From: Pseudochelatococcus sp047501465 | GTDB taxonomy: Bacteria > Pseudomonadota > Alphaproteobacteria > Rhizobiales > Beijerinckiaceae | Assembly: GCF_047501465.1 (NCBI RefSeq) | Contig: NZ_JAZDRL010000002.1 | Coordinates: 310,001-374,000, forward strand | Length of the DNA: 64,000 nt | Direction: 5' to 3' | Shown here: in pieces, positions 15,874 through 25,418 of the stretch | Numbering within the stretch: the stretch's first letter is position 1 | How the letters are laid out: each line of letters begins with the position of its first letter | The notes under the pieces: generated by a model | The model's database searches: none | What the model was told of the DNA's origin: nothing | The model's input: only the letters and a program-made list of their open reading frames with translations | Position numbers and translations under genes: made by a program

Positions 15874-16182
15874 ATTATGGCGCAGAGGATCTTTCCTCAT
15901 GAATACCCGCATAATGTCTAGCTTATGTTACGTGTGAATGCTCTAATTACATTAACGTTACGTACGCCAGAAAATCATAATATTTCAACAAATACACAAA
16001 GACTGACCAAGCCCTTATTATAAATAATTGTATATCATTATTAATAATGATGGCGATTGCAATTTGAAAACAATATTCCTTTTCCTACACCTCAGAAAAA
16101 TACGGACAAGGAACCCCAAGTCGGCAATGATGACTGCAACTGCAGCGGCATCGCCGGGAGCGCTAAACAACTTTAAAACCCT
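15874..16182 (+). other. AT-rich spacer between transporter and anmK
   Basis: There is no coding region, RNA gene or repeat I can support here. The stretch is AT-rich with short TA-rich palindromic bits (for example AACGTTACGTACG). It lies between two converging genes, so no promoter is required. Confidence 0.5.
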
Positions 16183-17322
16183 TCACTTCTGAAGTGATGC
16201 AGCCGCCCCTGATCCCGCAAGCACCCCGCCACATACTGGCACAGGCACACTGGTTGTTGCCGGCAGAGTAAGCGGCAATTTCCTTAGGCTGCGAACCGCA
16301 AGATAGGCAAAGGCCTGTGCTTCCAGCGCATCTGCAGACCACCCCAACTCATCCGAAATAATTGTGGGCACACCAACGTGGGCACCAATCCGGCGCACCA
16401 TCTCTGGATTGCGAGCGCCACCGCCACACAACACCCACAATACAGGGGGCTTCGGTAAGAAGCGCATGATATGCGCGACAGCGCGAGCGGTAAACTCAGT
16501 AAGCGTTGCCGCACCATCTTCATCAGACAGCGCTGTTAAATCTGGAAGCATGAAGGCATCCCGATCAAGTGACTTTGGTGGTGGCTTATTGAAATAATCA
16601 TGCCCCATCAAAGCATTAAGCACCGCCTCATCCACGGCTCCCCGGCTTGCGCAGGCCCCATTACGGTCAATCGGCACCCCTATGCGCTTCAGCATGAAAT
16701 CATCGATCAGCGCGTTAGCGGGCCCCGTATCGCAAGCAATCAACTGGTCATTATCAGCACTATCGATATAGGAAACGTTGGCAATTCCTCCCAGATTGAG
16801 CACTGCAACTGGGCCCTCAAGCTGGGCTTTACGCACCAGGGCACCATGGAACAGCGGAACCAACGGCGCACCCTGCCCCCCAGCAGCCACGTCTGCTGCG
16901 CGAAAATCATACACAACCGGAATGCCCGTGTGCTCAGCGAGCTTGGGCCCATCACCAATCTGCACTGTCAACCCAATTTCAGGACGATGAATCATCGTTT
17001 GCCCATGAAAACCAATCAAATCAACTGTTTCTCGATTCAGTTGGCAAGAGGACAAAAAACTATCGATTGCGCGAATATGGCGATGCGTAACCATGGCTTC
17101 CGCATCTGCCAAAATACCAGGACGAGCAGCCCGATCTGTAAGGGAAGCGGCGACCTTCATCGCATCACGCAGCAACTTTCTGTCGCTCGGATCATAAGGA
17201 TGGAAGCCGGCAGGACCAAGACGCTCAATCGAAATGCCATCTGTCTCCAGCAGTGCCACATCGATACCATCCATCGACGTGCCACTCATAAGGCCAATCA
17301 CCCGCCAAATCCGTTCCGCCAT
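16183..17322 (-). CDS. anmK: Anhydro-N-acetylmuramic acid kinase
   Basis: Protein of 379 residues. AnmK hydrolyses and phosphorylates 1,6-anhydro-MurNAc with ATP to give MurNAc-6-phosphate, recovering cell-wall sugars released by lytic transglycosylases. The N-terminal GLMSGTSMDGIDVALLE (about 10-26) is the family signature, and CDTGPANALIDDF and LCGGGARN are further conserved sites. The start is preceded by GGGAGCG. It stands alone between AT-rich spacers. Confidence 0.93.
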   Translation of the reverse strand: MAERIWRVIGLMSGTSMDGIDVALLETDGISIERLGPAGFHPYDPSDRKLLRDAMKVAASLTDRAARPGILADAEAMVTHRHIRAIDSFLSSCQLNRETVDLIGFHGQTMIHRPEIGLTVQIGDGPKLAEHTGIPVVYDFRAADVAAGGQGAPLVPLFHGALVRKAQLEGPVAVLNLGGIANVSYIDSADNDQLIACDTGPANALIDDFMLKRIGVPIDRNGACASRGAVDEAVLNALMGHDYFNKPPPKSLDRDAFMLPDLTALSDEDGAATLTEFTARAVAHIMRFLPKPPVLWVLCGGGARNPEMVRRIGAHVGVPTIISDELGWSADALEAQAFAYLAVRSLRKLPLTLPATTSVPVPVCGGVLAGSGAAASLQK

Positions 17323-17894
17323 ATCGCTCCCTACTCCGTATGCGAAATACTATTCTATATAACTCTATTAATAATGCGAACTATAGAGCAGCATACTTAA
17401 TAACACGCATGATAAATTATCATTTCTGCTTGGTTATTTTTGGCATCAAGCTTTTCATAGCATAATAGGAGCAAACAAAAAATTGCCTCACTATAGACCC
17501 ATTCCATTAGATGATAGGAAATCATAAATGCAGAACAACAAGAAAGACACAATTAAAACACAATACATACATAACAAAACACAGCAAACAAAACAATTAA
17601 TTCAATCATTATTTATAAATTAATTAAATTGATAGAATTTCCATAAATTTATTCTTGTTTTATGCTTTTATTTTTATTTAATAAAAACCTCTTGCCGTTT
17701 CTTAAAATGCTATATATTATGGCTAAGCAATGGCGAAAAACTGAATCTGTTTACACCAAGGCATACAAAAAGCGTGGCTAGCCCTAGTTTTTCTGGATGC
17801 TTATGCATTTAAGAGAAATAGAATTATTTGATGTATAAATATTACTACCTCTTCCCCCAACCACTAATACAATCAACTTGATTTGAGGAATATT
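17323..17894. other. Very AT-rich intergenic stretch
   Basis: About 570 nt between anmK and a small secreted-protein gene, with runs such as ATTATTTATAAATTAATTAAATT. I see no open frame with a convincing start, no tRNA and no inverted repeat with terminator character. It is clearly more AT-rich than neighbouring genes. It probably holds the divergent promoters of anmK and the small gene, but I cannot place them with confidence. Confidence 0.4.
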
Positions 17895-18218
17895 ATGGTT
17901 AGATCTATTGCTCTCTCGCTTATTTTATTACCTTTTATGGGCATATCCCTTGCACAAGCTAACTGCGACTCACCAGAGTTCAGCAATGATGTTTTGAACG
18001 ACCTGCGAATTTTGCCTGAGTTCACCGCAGCAGAAACTGAAATCATCCAGTTGCGTGCACCTAAAACAATTATCTACAACGAGTCATACGATCAGTATCG
18101 CTGCCGCTACACCCTCGATCTTAAGAACGGCCTGAGCAAAGAGGTCTCCATCGAGTATAAGAGCACTAAAACCGGCTCACTGGTTTTATCTTATGAGGAA
18201 ATCTGGAGTTCTTCATAA
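17895..18218 (+). CDS. Small secreted protein of unknown function
   Basis: Protein of 107 residues. The first about 20 residues form a clear Sec signal peptide (MVRSIALSLILLPFMGISLAQA), leaving a mature protein of about 85 residues with two cysteines (NCDS near the new N-terminus, YRCRYTL in the middle) that could form a periplasmic disulfide. I do not recognise the family. ATG 17895 is preceded by GAGGAA; a TTG four codons upstream overlaps that site and is less likely. It stands alone, flanked by AT-rich DNA. Confidence 0.65.
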   Translation: MVRSIALSLILLPFMGISLAQANCDSPEFSNDVLNDLRILPEFTAAETEIIQLRAPKTIIYNESYDQYRCRYTLDLKNGLSKEVSIEYKSTKTGSLVLSYEEIWSSS

Positions 18219-18427
18219 CGGCACTATTTCTAGGCCCGATACGATAAACGCCAATGCTTCCCAATGGTCTGATTTCCAAACAGCGAATGACCTGATATAG
18301 ACCGGCTTCACGTTGCAATCATATGACCTTGTCATTTGGTGTAACGGACTGGAAACGCACCTTGCGCTCCAGCCAGACGAATGGACAATGCGTCCACATG
18401 TAGCACTAGCATGAAGCCGAAAATTTG

Positions 18428-19684
18428 ATGACCTATCGTTCAGACTTCCTCCGCGCGCTCAATGATCGCGGCCTCATCCACCAGATTTCCGACGCCGAAG
18501 GCCTCGATGCACTGGCCTTGAATGGAACGATCACGGCTTATGTAGGCTATGACCTCACGGCAGCAAGTCTGCACGTGGGGCACATGACGAACATCATGAT
18601 GCTGCGCCGTCTTCAGCAAGCTGGACACCGGCCAATCGTGCTCATGGGCGGCGGCACCACCCGCATCGGTGACCCCTCATTCCGCGATGACGCTCGCCCA
18701 CTGCTAGATGATGCGCAGATCGAAGCGAACAAGCAGAGCATCAAAAAGGTGTTTTCGCGTTTCCTGACATTTGGCGACGGCCCTACCGATGCCATTATGG
18801 TTGATAATGCTGAATGGCTCGATAAACTCGAGTACATCCCATTCTTGCGTGACATCGGACGGCATTTCTCTGTCAATCGCATGCTAAGTTTCGAATCGGT
18901 GAAGTCGCGCCTTGATCGCGATCAATCCCTGTCGTTCCTTGAATTCAACTACATGATTTTGCAGGCATACGACTTCCTTGAGCTGTCGCGCCGTTACGGC
19001 TGCCAGTTGCAGATGGGCGGCTCCGATCAATGGGGTAATATCATCAATGGAATGGAACTGGGGCGCCGTATTGATAACAATCCCCTCTATGCACTAACCT
19101 CGCCACTGCTCACCACCTCGTCAGGTGCCAAGATGGGCAAGTCCGCGGGCGGTGCTGTCTGGTTGAACGAAGATATGCTGGCGCCTTATGGGCTGTGGCA
19201 GTACTGGCGCAACACGGAAGATGCCGATGTCGGCCGCTTCCTGCGCATCTTCACCGATCTGCCCCTCGAAGAAATCACCCGTCTTGAAGCGCTGGAAGGC
19301 GCAGAGCGTAACGATGCCAAGAAGATTCTGGCTACAGAAGTTACTGCTCTGTTACATGGCCGTGAGGCTGCAAATGCGGCAGCTGAAACAGCCCGCAAAA
19401 CATTCGAGGAAGGCGCGTTGGCGCAGGACCTTCCAAGCCATGTCATCACACGTGATGTGCTTGAGGCAGGCCTTGGCGTGTTGGCAGCCTTTGGTCCTGA
19501 CCACACAGGGCTTGTTACCTCCACCAGCGAAGCACGTCGGCAGATTAAGGGCGGTGGCCTGAAGGTGAATGATGTCATCGTGACAGATGAAAAGGCGAGA
19601 CTAACCCCTTCTGATCTCACATCAGAAGGTTTGATCAAGCTTTCTCTTGGCAAGAAGAAACACATTTTGCTGAAGATTGCATAA
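18428..19684 (+). CDS. tyrS: Tyrosyl-tRNA synthetase
   Basis: Class I synthetase of 418 residues that charges tRNA-Tyr. It has the HIGH-type motif HVGH (49-52), the KMSKS-type motif KMGKS (235-239), and a C-terminal S4 RNA-binding domain (about 350-418, RRQIKGGGLKVND). Length fits the bacterial TyrS type. I chose ATG 18428 over the adjacent TTG one codon upstream. In many alphaproteobacteria anmK and tyrS are divergent neighbours; here the small secreted-protein gene and AT-rich DNA lie between them. Confidence 0.96.
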   Translation: MTYRSDFLRALNDRGLIHQISDAEGLDALALNGTITAYVGYDLTAASLHVGHMTNIMMLRRLQQAGHRPIVLMGGGTTRIGDPSFRDDARPLLDDAQIEANKQSIKKVFSRFLTFGDGPTDAIMVDNAEWLDKLEYIPFLRDIGRHFSVNRMLSFESVKSRLDRDQSLSFLEFNYMILQAYDFLELSRRYGCQLQMGGSDQWGNIINGMELGRRIDNNPLYALTSPLLTTSSGAKMGKSAGGAVWLNEDMLAPYGLWQYWRNTEDADVGRFLRIFTDLPLEEITRLEALEGAERNDAKKILATEVTALLHGREAANAAAETARKTFEEGALAQDLPSHVITRDVLEAGLGVLAAFGPDHTGLVTSTSEARRQIKGGGLKVNDVIVTDEKARLTPSDLTSEGLIKLSLGKKKHILLKIA

Positions 19685-19846
19685 TTTTTCCTGGAACAAC
19701 CATCACCTTCGCTTCGTTTACAGAGTATCCGAAGCAAGTGCTGTTATAATATCCGGATGATAGACTGCAGCATTCGCTATCTTTTAGCATCGGAGTGAAC
19801 CGGGATGTCTCATAGACATTCCGGCCAATACTCTAAGGAGGGAATG

Positions 19847-20212
19847 ATGGGTCGTCTTGACACAACCGGTACATTGATCGGCGCAGATAAAGTTGCCGGC
19901 ACAACCGTTTATAATGCCGAAGGAGAAAACCTCGGCAGCATCCATGACCTCATGATTGATAAGCAAACAGGTCGCGTTGCATACGCTGTCATGTCATTTG
20001 GTGGCTTTTTGGGCATGGGATCAGATTATCATCCACTGCCTTGGTCAACATTGACATATGACACCAATATGGGCGGCTATGTCGTTCATCTCACGCGCGA
20101 GCAGCTAGAGGGCGGCCCAACCTTCAGTGAAGATGAGGATCCGCATTGGGGCGACCGCGATTATGAAAAACGCGTTCATGATTATTATGGAAGCGGCCCC
20201 TACTGGATGTAG
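19847..20212 (+). CDS. PRC-barrel domain protein
   Basis: Protein of 121 residues. A PRC-barrel domain (about 8-80; AGTTVYNAEGENLGSIHDLMIDKQTGRVAYAVMSFGGFLG), the fold of the photosynthetic reaction-centre H subunit and the RimM C-terminus, is followed by an acidic, aromatic tail. Stand-alone members are common in rhizobia but their role is not known. Start: AGGAGG precedes two adjacent ATGs, and the second (19847) has the better 5-nt spacing. A TATAAT box at 19745-19750 lies upstream without a clear -35. Confidence 0.8.
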   Translation: MGRLDTTGTLIGADKVAGTTVYNAEGENLGSIHDLMIDKQTGRVAYAVMSFGGFLGMGSDYHPLPWSTLTYDTNMGGYVVHLTREQLEGGPTFSEDEDPHWGDRDYEKRVHDYYGSGPYWM

Positions 20213-20285
20213 GCATTAATTCGGATGAGTGGAGTGATGGCGCAAAACTAATCAATAAACGCTAGTGACGCGCCACTCGTCCAAT

Positions 20286-21824
20286 CTAATCGAGGGGGTA
20301 GAGCTTGCGGGCAGCTTCTTTCAGGGCTGCCCGTGAGTCATTATGGACATAGAACATATGTCCTCCACGCAAAACCTCTAACCCAACACGCCCCTTATCG
20401 GCATCCCCGCCCAACGCTGTAAGACGATCAAGCGCTAGCTGGCTATCGAAGTAAGGCGTCACAAGGTCGGTAGCGCCGTGCACCACTAGAGCGTTAAGAT
20501 TGGGATCAAGCGCCAGAGCCTCGCGCAGATTACTCACTGCTTCATGCGGCTCATTGCCATTCCCACCCCAGTTCCAGTTCGAAAAAACATCCTGACTGAG
20601 CAATTGATACGGCGCATCGACGCGCCACCCAACAGTTCGATTCAGAAAATCTACTGCAACGCTGGTGAGTGGCGCCACGCTTGCGTGCAGAATTGGGTCT
20701 TTTGGCGTGAAAGAGAGAACAAACGGCACAGGATCAGCACCGAGTACCGTTCCATCATAAAGGCTTGCGACCGATTGCCGATCACGCCCCAGTTCGCGTG
20801 CAAGACCTTGAAGATCAAGTCGACCTGCCTGACGCTCTACAAACGCACGATCAAGACCTGTGAAGGCCGTAATTTGATCCACAACTCGCCCAACAGCCGC
20901 CTTATCACGCGGGCCGCGCAATAAATCGACTACATAGTTAGTACGAGCATATTCCTCAACGTTGGCTAACGAATCTCGATTGATCGGCTCACCCTTCTTT
21001 TCCAACGCCAGCGCGGCAAGAGATGGCAGCCGCGCTGCGAAGGCAAGAGGTGAACCATCGCTATCTGACTGCGAGATAAAATCCAGCACCGGCGAAATCA
21101 TGATGATTCCAGATACGCCGACACCTTCATTTGTCTGTAAACGATGAGCAAGTTTAGGCACGCGAAAACCGCCATAGCTCTCACCTACGAGATATTTAGG
21201 CGAAGACATGCGATCAAATTCAACGAGATAGCGGCGCACCACCGCAGCAAGCGCATTGATGTCACCATCAACCGACCAGACAGAGCGCTTCAACTCGCGA
21301 TTATCATTCACGAAACGGCTATAACCCGTCCCCACCGGATCGATGAAAACAAGATCCGTAAAATCAAGCCAGGTCTCGGGATTATCATTCAGGATAGCAG
21401 GAGAAGATGGCCCCTCGCCATTGTTGCCGAAGGAAATCCGTTTTGGGCCTATCGCACCAAAATTCAGATAGGCAGACGCCGCACCAGGTCCACCGTTGAA
21501 GGCAAACGTAATCGGCCTTTTGCTCGCCGGCTGTCCTTCAAGCGTATAGGCGATAAAGCCCACTTCCGCTTGGGGATCGCCAGAATCATTGCGCAACACG
21601 ATACTGCCCGCAGTGACTTTATAATCCTGCTTTTTGCCTGCAATTTCCAATGACTGCACAACAGTTTTGCGAGGCGGAAGACGCAGCCCCTCATCGCCGC
21701 GCCGCGGCTCGGCCGCTTGCGCTTGCTGTGGTGGCGTTTCTTTATCCTGTGCTTTTGCGGCCGGAAGCGGCACGATAAACAGCAGGGCCATGAACAAGCC
21801 AAGGGCGGCAGGCGACTTAAGCAT
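20286..21824 (-). CDS. Secreted serine carboxypeptidase, S10 family
   Basis: Protein of 512 residues with a signal peptide (about 1-25) and a Pro/Gln-rich segment before the alpha/beta-hydrolase fold. The nucleophile elbow GESYGG is present, as are GATDLVTPYFDS for the Asp and GGHMFYVH for the His of the triad. S10 enzymes remove C-terminal residues; this one should act in the periplasm. ATG 21824 was chosen because the signal peptide starts there; a longer in-frame reading would cover holC. It is the third gene after pepA and holC (34-nt gap), so a peptide-degradation operon is likely. Confidence 0.85.
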   Translation of the reverse strand: MLKSPAALGLFMALLFIVPLPAAKAQDKETPPQQAQAAEPRRGDEGLRLPPRKTVVQSLEIAGKKQDYKVTAGSIVLRNDSGDPQAEVGFIAYTLEGQPASKRPITFAFNGGPGAASAYLNFGAIGPKRISFGNNGEGPSSPAILNDNPETWLDFTDLVFIDPVGTGYSRFVNDNRELKRSVWSVDGDINALAAVVRRYLVEFDRMSSPKYLVGESYGGFRVPKLAHRLQTNEGVGVSGIIMISPVLDFISQSDSDGSPLAFAARLPSLAALALEKKGEPINRDSLANVEEYARTNYVVDLLRGPRDKAAVGRVVDQITAFTGLDRAFVERQAGRLDLQGLARELGRDRQSVASLYDGTVLGADPVPFVLSFTPKDPILHASVAPLTSVAVDFLNRTVGWRVDAPYQLLSQDVFSNWNWGGNGNEPHEAVSNLREALALDPNLNALVVHGATDLVTPYFDSQLALDRLTALGGDADKGRVGLEVLRGGHMFYVHNDSRAALKEAARKLYPLD

Positions 21825-21858
21825 CTTGGTTCCTTCCCTATGCATTATTATGCAAGGC

Positions 21859-22311
21859 TTAGCCTTTTTTGGCCCAGCGGCCCATTTCATCCTGCTGCCA
21901 ATAGGTTGCTTCATGCCCCAAGGCGCGAATTTTGCGCCACTCTTCCCGCGCACGAGAGAGAGCCACGTCATCGTTGCCATCGAACATCAGGATGATGCGT
22001 TGATAGGACTCGATATCCTCACCAACCACCGCGCCATCCACGAGAAAGCGTACATCCGCCTTATTCAGATTGGCGCTGCCAGAGGTCAGCAGAATGCGCT
22101 CATCGGCACAATCAGCGACCTGATCTGTCGCATGCGGCAGGAAACTTTCATCGCGATAAGTCCATAGATGATCGTCGAGAGCCGAAAGCCGCTCTGGCCC
22201 CGGCACCTCAATGGCTACGCGCCAACCGCGTTCGATGCTCTTTTCGACAAGCGTCGGAAGCACCGCTTCAAGCGGCTGACGTTGCAGGTGGTAAAACAGA
22301 ATCTCGGTCAT
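21859..22311 (-). CDS. holC: DNA polymerase III chi subunit
   Basis: Protein of 150 residues matching the chi family (MTEILFYHLQRQPLEAVLPTLVEKSIERGWRVAI...). Chi links the clamp-loader complex to single-strand binding protein. Its start overlaps the stop of pepA by 4 nt (ATGA), the usual pepA-holC coupling of alphaproteobacteria. Confidence 0.9.
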   Translation of the reverse strand: MTEILFYHLQRQPLEAVLPTLVEKSIERGWRVAIEVPGPERLSALDDHLWTYRDESFLPHATDQVADCADERILLTSGSANLNKADVRFLVDGAVVGEDIESYQRIILMFDGNDDVALSRAREEWRKIRALGHEATYWQQDEMGRWAKKG

Positions 22312-23810
22312 GAGGCTTCGTAATGATCCCGCACGAGACGATCAAGCATACGCACGCCCCAGCCTGATCCCCAGGACTGGTTCGTATCTGTCTGCTTCGC
22401 GGCCATGCCGGTGCCGGCGATATCGAGATGCGCCCATGGCGTATCCTTGATAAAGCGCTGCAAGAACTGGGCTGCAGTGATCGAACCCGCATACCGTCCG
22501 CCGGTATTCTTCATATCAGCGAATTTGGAATCGATCAGCTTATCATATTCAGGCTGCAGCGGCAGGCGCCATACAGTCTCACCCGTGGCCTTGCCGGCCT
22601 CGGTCAGATAGGCAGATAATTCATCATTATTCGAGAACAGGCCTGCATTTTCCTGCCCTAATGCAACAAGAATCGCACCAGTAAGTGTCGCCAGGTTGAT
22701 GACGAACTGCGGTTTGAAACGCTCCTGCGTGTACCAAAGCGCATCAGCCAATACGAGGCGGCCTTCCGCATCCGTATTGATGATTTCAATCGTCTGCCCC
22801 GACAGCGACTTGACGATATCGCCTGGCCGCTGAGCCTTTCCGTCTGGCATATTTTCAACAAGGCCGATCACACCAATAGCGTTGACCTTGGCCTTGCGGG
22901 TAGCAAGCGTGTGCATCAGACCAACAACAGCGGCAGCGCCCGCCATATCGCCCTTCATATCCTCCATGCTGGCAGCAGGCTTGATTGAAATACCACCGGT
23001 ATCGAATGTTACACCTTTGCCAACAAAAGCGATCGGCGCAACATCCTTATCCGCACCATTCCAGCGCAGAACCACCAGCTTGGTATCAAACCGCGAACCA
23101 AGCCCAACCGCAACAAGAGCGCCAAAGCCTAAACGCTCCAGTTCGCTTTCATCGATCACCTCAACCGCGACATCAAGCTTGGCCAGCTCGCCAGCGCGAC
23201 GCGCAAACTCTTCCGGGTTCAGGACATTCGGTGGCTCGTTAACAAGATCGCGCGCAACATTTACCCCTTCAGCAACAGCCTTTGCCGCTTTCCGCGCGGC
23301 CTTGGCTCCTGTTGGGTCTGCGAGATTAATGATTACGACCTTTGGTTCATCATCCTCGGCATCGCTCGTGTCATCATGCTTTTTGGTTTTATAGAGATCA
23401 AAACGATAAGCGCGCAGGCTTAGACCGAGCGCAAAGTCACCCGCTGATTCGGCTGTAAATCGGCCCTCGCCTGGCAGATCAAACAGCACATGCGCTCTCT
23501 GCCCATTAAGTTTGGCAAAGGTCACCCCGCCCAGTTGCGACCAGTCATTAGCAGCAACATCCTTGCCGGTTCCAATGACGATCAACCGGTCAGCATTGAT
23601 CCCCTTGGGTGCTGTGAGAATAAGGGCCTTCTTGGCTTTTCCCTTGAATTTTTCGACCTTTGCCGCGCGCCGTACAAGCTCCAGTCCGGCATCGCCCAGC
23701 CAGGCAGCCGTATAGGGTGATACCGAGAGATTTTCATCGGCAAACACCACCACTTCGCCCCCCTCCGGGCGCTCCAGAGCTTTAAAATCTACCTTGATAC
23801 GGCCGGTCAT
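22308..23810 (-). CDS. pepA: Leucyl (cytosol) aminopeptidase
   Basis: M17 family protein of 500 residues with an N-terminal macro-like domain and a C-terminal two-metal catalytic domain. The signature NTDAEGRLVLADAL is present, as are the metal-binding GKGVTFDTGG and DMKGDMAGAA. It removes N-terminal residues from peptides in the cytosol; E. coli PepA also binds DNA, which is not claimed here. I chose ATG 23810; the ATG two codons upstream is too close to the GAGG site. Confidence 0.95.
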   Translation of the reverse strand: MTGRIKVDFKALERPEGGEVVVFADENLSVSPYTAAWLGDAGLELVRRAAKVEKFKGKAKKALILTAPKGINADRLIVIGTGKDVAANDWSQLGGVTFAKLNGQRAHVLFDLPGEGRFTAESAGDFALGLSLRAYRFDLYKTKKHDDTSDAEDDEPKVVIINLADPTGAKAARKAAKAVAEGVNVARDLVNEPPNVLNPEEFARRAGELAKLDVAVEVIDESELERLGFGALVAVGLGSRFDTKLVVLRWNGADKDVAPIAFVGKGVTFDTGGISIKPAASMEDMKGDMAGAAAVVGLMHTLATRKAKVNAIGVIGLVENMPDGKAQRPGDIVKSLSGQTIEIINTDAEGRLVLADALWYTQERFKPQFVINLATLTGAILVALGQENAGLFSNNDELSAYLTEAGKATGETVWRLPLQPEYDKLIDSKFADMKNTGGRYAGSITAAQFLQRFIKDTPWAHLDIAGTGMAAKQTDTNQSWGSGWGVRMLDRLVRDHYEAS

Positions 23811-24080
23811 GAACATCCTCACATTACTATCAAACAGCTATCGGTCGCGATCAGAGCATTTTCAGCGGCTCGCGTCATCGTCTCTGCCTGAAAATATCCT
23901 GAATTGTGGAATAAGCACCCACGCTGCTAATCGTCGCATCGATATGCCCTGTGGTCGATAGGAGCGGCAACGAACTTGCCGAATACGCAAGAACCTATTA
24001 GTTCCTTTGGCGGCATATCTGGTTTTTGTGTCGATTCTGTCGGATAAAACAAAAATGACTGAAGCGCTTTTTGCTTCGGA

Positions 24081-24157
24081 GCAGTTTGCATTTAATTTGA
24101 ATGCAAGTTGCGGTAAAGCCTAAGGATTAGAGCGCAGTTCTGATGCTATCAGAACGT
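24081..24157 (+). repeat. Dispersed intergenic repeat, copy A
   Basis: The sequence GCAGTTTGCATTTAATTTGA, then ATGCAAGTTGCG, ends in a hairpin, GTTCTGAT-gct-ATCAGAAC (24137-24155), preceded by AGAGCGCA. A clearly related element (copy B, 57973-58059) lies 34 kb away with the same order of blocks and a similar hairpin. It sits in the pepA/lptF divergent spacer (23811-24266), which shows no gene. It may be a rhizobial-type palindromic intergenic element. Confidence 0.6.
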
Positions 24158-24266
24158 CCGGCCTTCTATCCGTTTGTTCATGTATCAAATACCAAAGCGG
24201 CATCCGCTGTCTGGTTTGATGCATTATCGCCCGGCCCGCGCCTGCGCGCAGTTATATGGTATCGTG

Positions 24267-25418
24267 ATGACATTGATCGAACGCTACATCCTGCGCAACG
24301 TAACGGTCGCCTTTGTTGCCTGCTTTCTCGCACTGACCCTTATCATCTGGATCACCCAAATTCTGCGCCAGCTTGATCTGGTTACAGGGCAAGGGCAGAC
24401 GCTTGGCATCTTCATGCTGGTCACGCTTCTGTCGTTGCCCGCACTTGTGGTGATTATTGCGCCGGTCGCACTTTTCATTGCTACGCTTTATGCGTTGAAC
24501 AAGCTCAATAGTGATTCCGAGCTCATCGTCATGAGCGCCGCCGGCATAGCGCCAGGACGTTTGCTGCGCCCGTTCGCAACCATTGGTGTGGCTGTGTTTG
24601 CGCTGGTAGCATCGATGACGCTGTATCTTATGCCGCAGAGCTTCAACACATTGCGTGACGTGATCACCAATATCCGCGCTGATTTCGTTTCCAATATCGT
24701 AAAGGAAGGCCAGTTCACGACACTCGATTCGGGCATCACCTTTCATTATCGCGAAAAAGCTGGCGACGCATTATTGGGCATTTTCATGCAGGATGAGCGC
24801 GATCCTGAAAAGGTCGCCGTCTATATTGCTGAACGCGGGCGGACTGTAACCGTTGATAACCAAAGCTTTCTTGTGCTCGAAAACGGCTCTGTCCAGCAGC
24901 AGGAGAAGAACAGCCGCGATGCCGCCATCGTCACCTTCCAGCGCTATGCCCTAAATCTCTCGGTATTCGCAGCCAGTGAAGCTGAAACGATCTATCGTCC
25001 ACGAGAGCGCTCAACCGCAGCCCTTCTGGCCCCCGATCCGGAAGATCCGGTCTACAAACTGCAATCGGGGCGTTTCCGGGCTGAGTTACATGATCGCTTT
25101 ACGGCCCCGCTCTATTGCATTTCTTTTATGCTGATTGCTTTTGCTGCACTGGGTGAAGCGCGTACAACGCGCCAGGGGCGCGGCGTGGCAATTGCGCTGG
25201 CTGTCGCAGCAGTGGGTCTCGTACGCATAATAGGGTTCTTCGCATCGAGTGCGATTGTGCGCGAGCCTTTGGCAGTGCTGGGCATTTATGGCGCACCGCT
25301 TATTTCTAGCGCACTGGCACTCTTTATTATCTTCGAAGGCCCCCGCGTGCGCGCTTTAACCAACGCCATCCTTCGTCGCTTGTCGCTTATGCGCCCTGTT
25401 ACGTTGAGAGGTGCATAG
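24267..25418 (+). CDS. lptF: LPS export permease LptF
   Basis: Inner-membrane protein of 383 residues from the YjgP/YjgQ family, one of the two permeases of the LptB2FG transporter that extracts LPS from the inner membrane. It has three N-terminal helices (about 12-125), a periplasmic jellyroll (about 130-270) and three C-terminal helices. I chose ATG 24267 (MTLIERYILRNV), the family start, although no strong ribosome binding site is visible; frames further upstream look non-coding. lptG begins directly after the stop codon. Confidence 0.93.
   Translation: MTLIERYILRNVTVAFVACFLALTLIIWITQILRQLDLVTGQGQTLGIFMLVTLLSLPALVVIIAPVALFIATLYALNKLNSDSELIVMSAAGIAPGRLLRPFATIGVAVFALVASMTLYLMPQSFNTLRDVITNIRADFVSNIVKEGQFTTLDSGITFHYREKAGDALLGIFMQDERDPEKVAVYIAERGRTVTVDNQSFLVLENGSVQQQEKNSRDAAIVTFQRYALNLSVFAASEAETIYRPRERSTAALLAPDPEDPVYKLQSGRFRAELHDRFTAPLYCISFMLIAFAALGEARTTRQGRGVAIALAVAAVGLVRIIGFFASSAIVREPLAVLGIYGAPLISSALALFIIFEGPRVRALTNAILRRLSLMRPVTLRGA

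Noticed and set aside
18219..18427. Leader regulation of tyrS (T-box like)
   Set aside because: No T-box features are seen, and this mechanism is not expected in alphaproteobacteria.
20223..20282. Long-loop inverted repeat between the PRC-barrel gene and the S10 peptidase gene (GGATGAGTGG / CCACTCGTCC)
   Set aside because: The loop is 40 nt and no T-run follows on either strand, so support for a bidirectional terminator is too weak.
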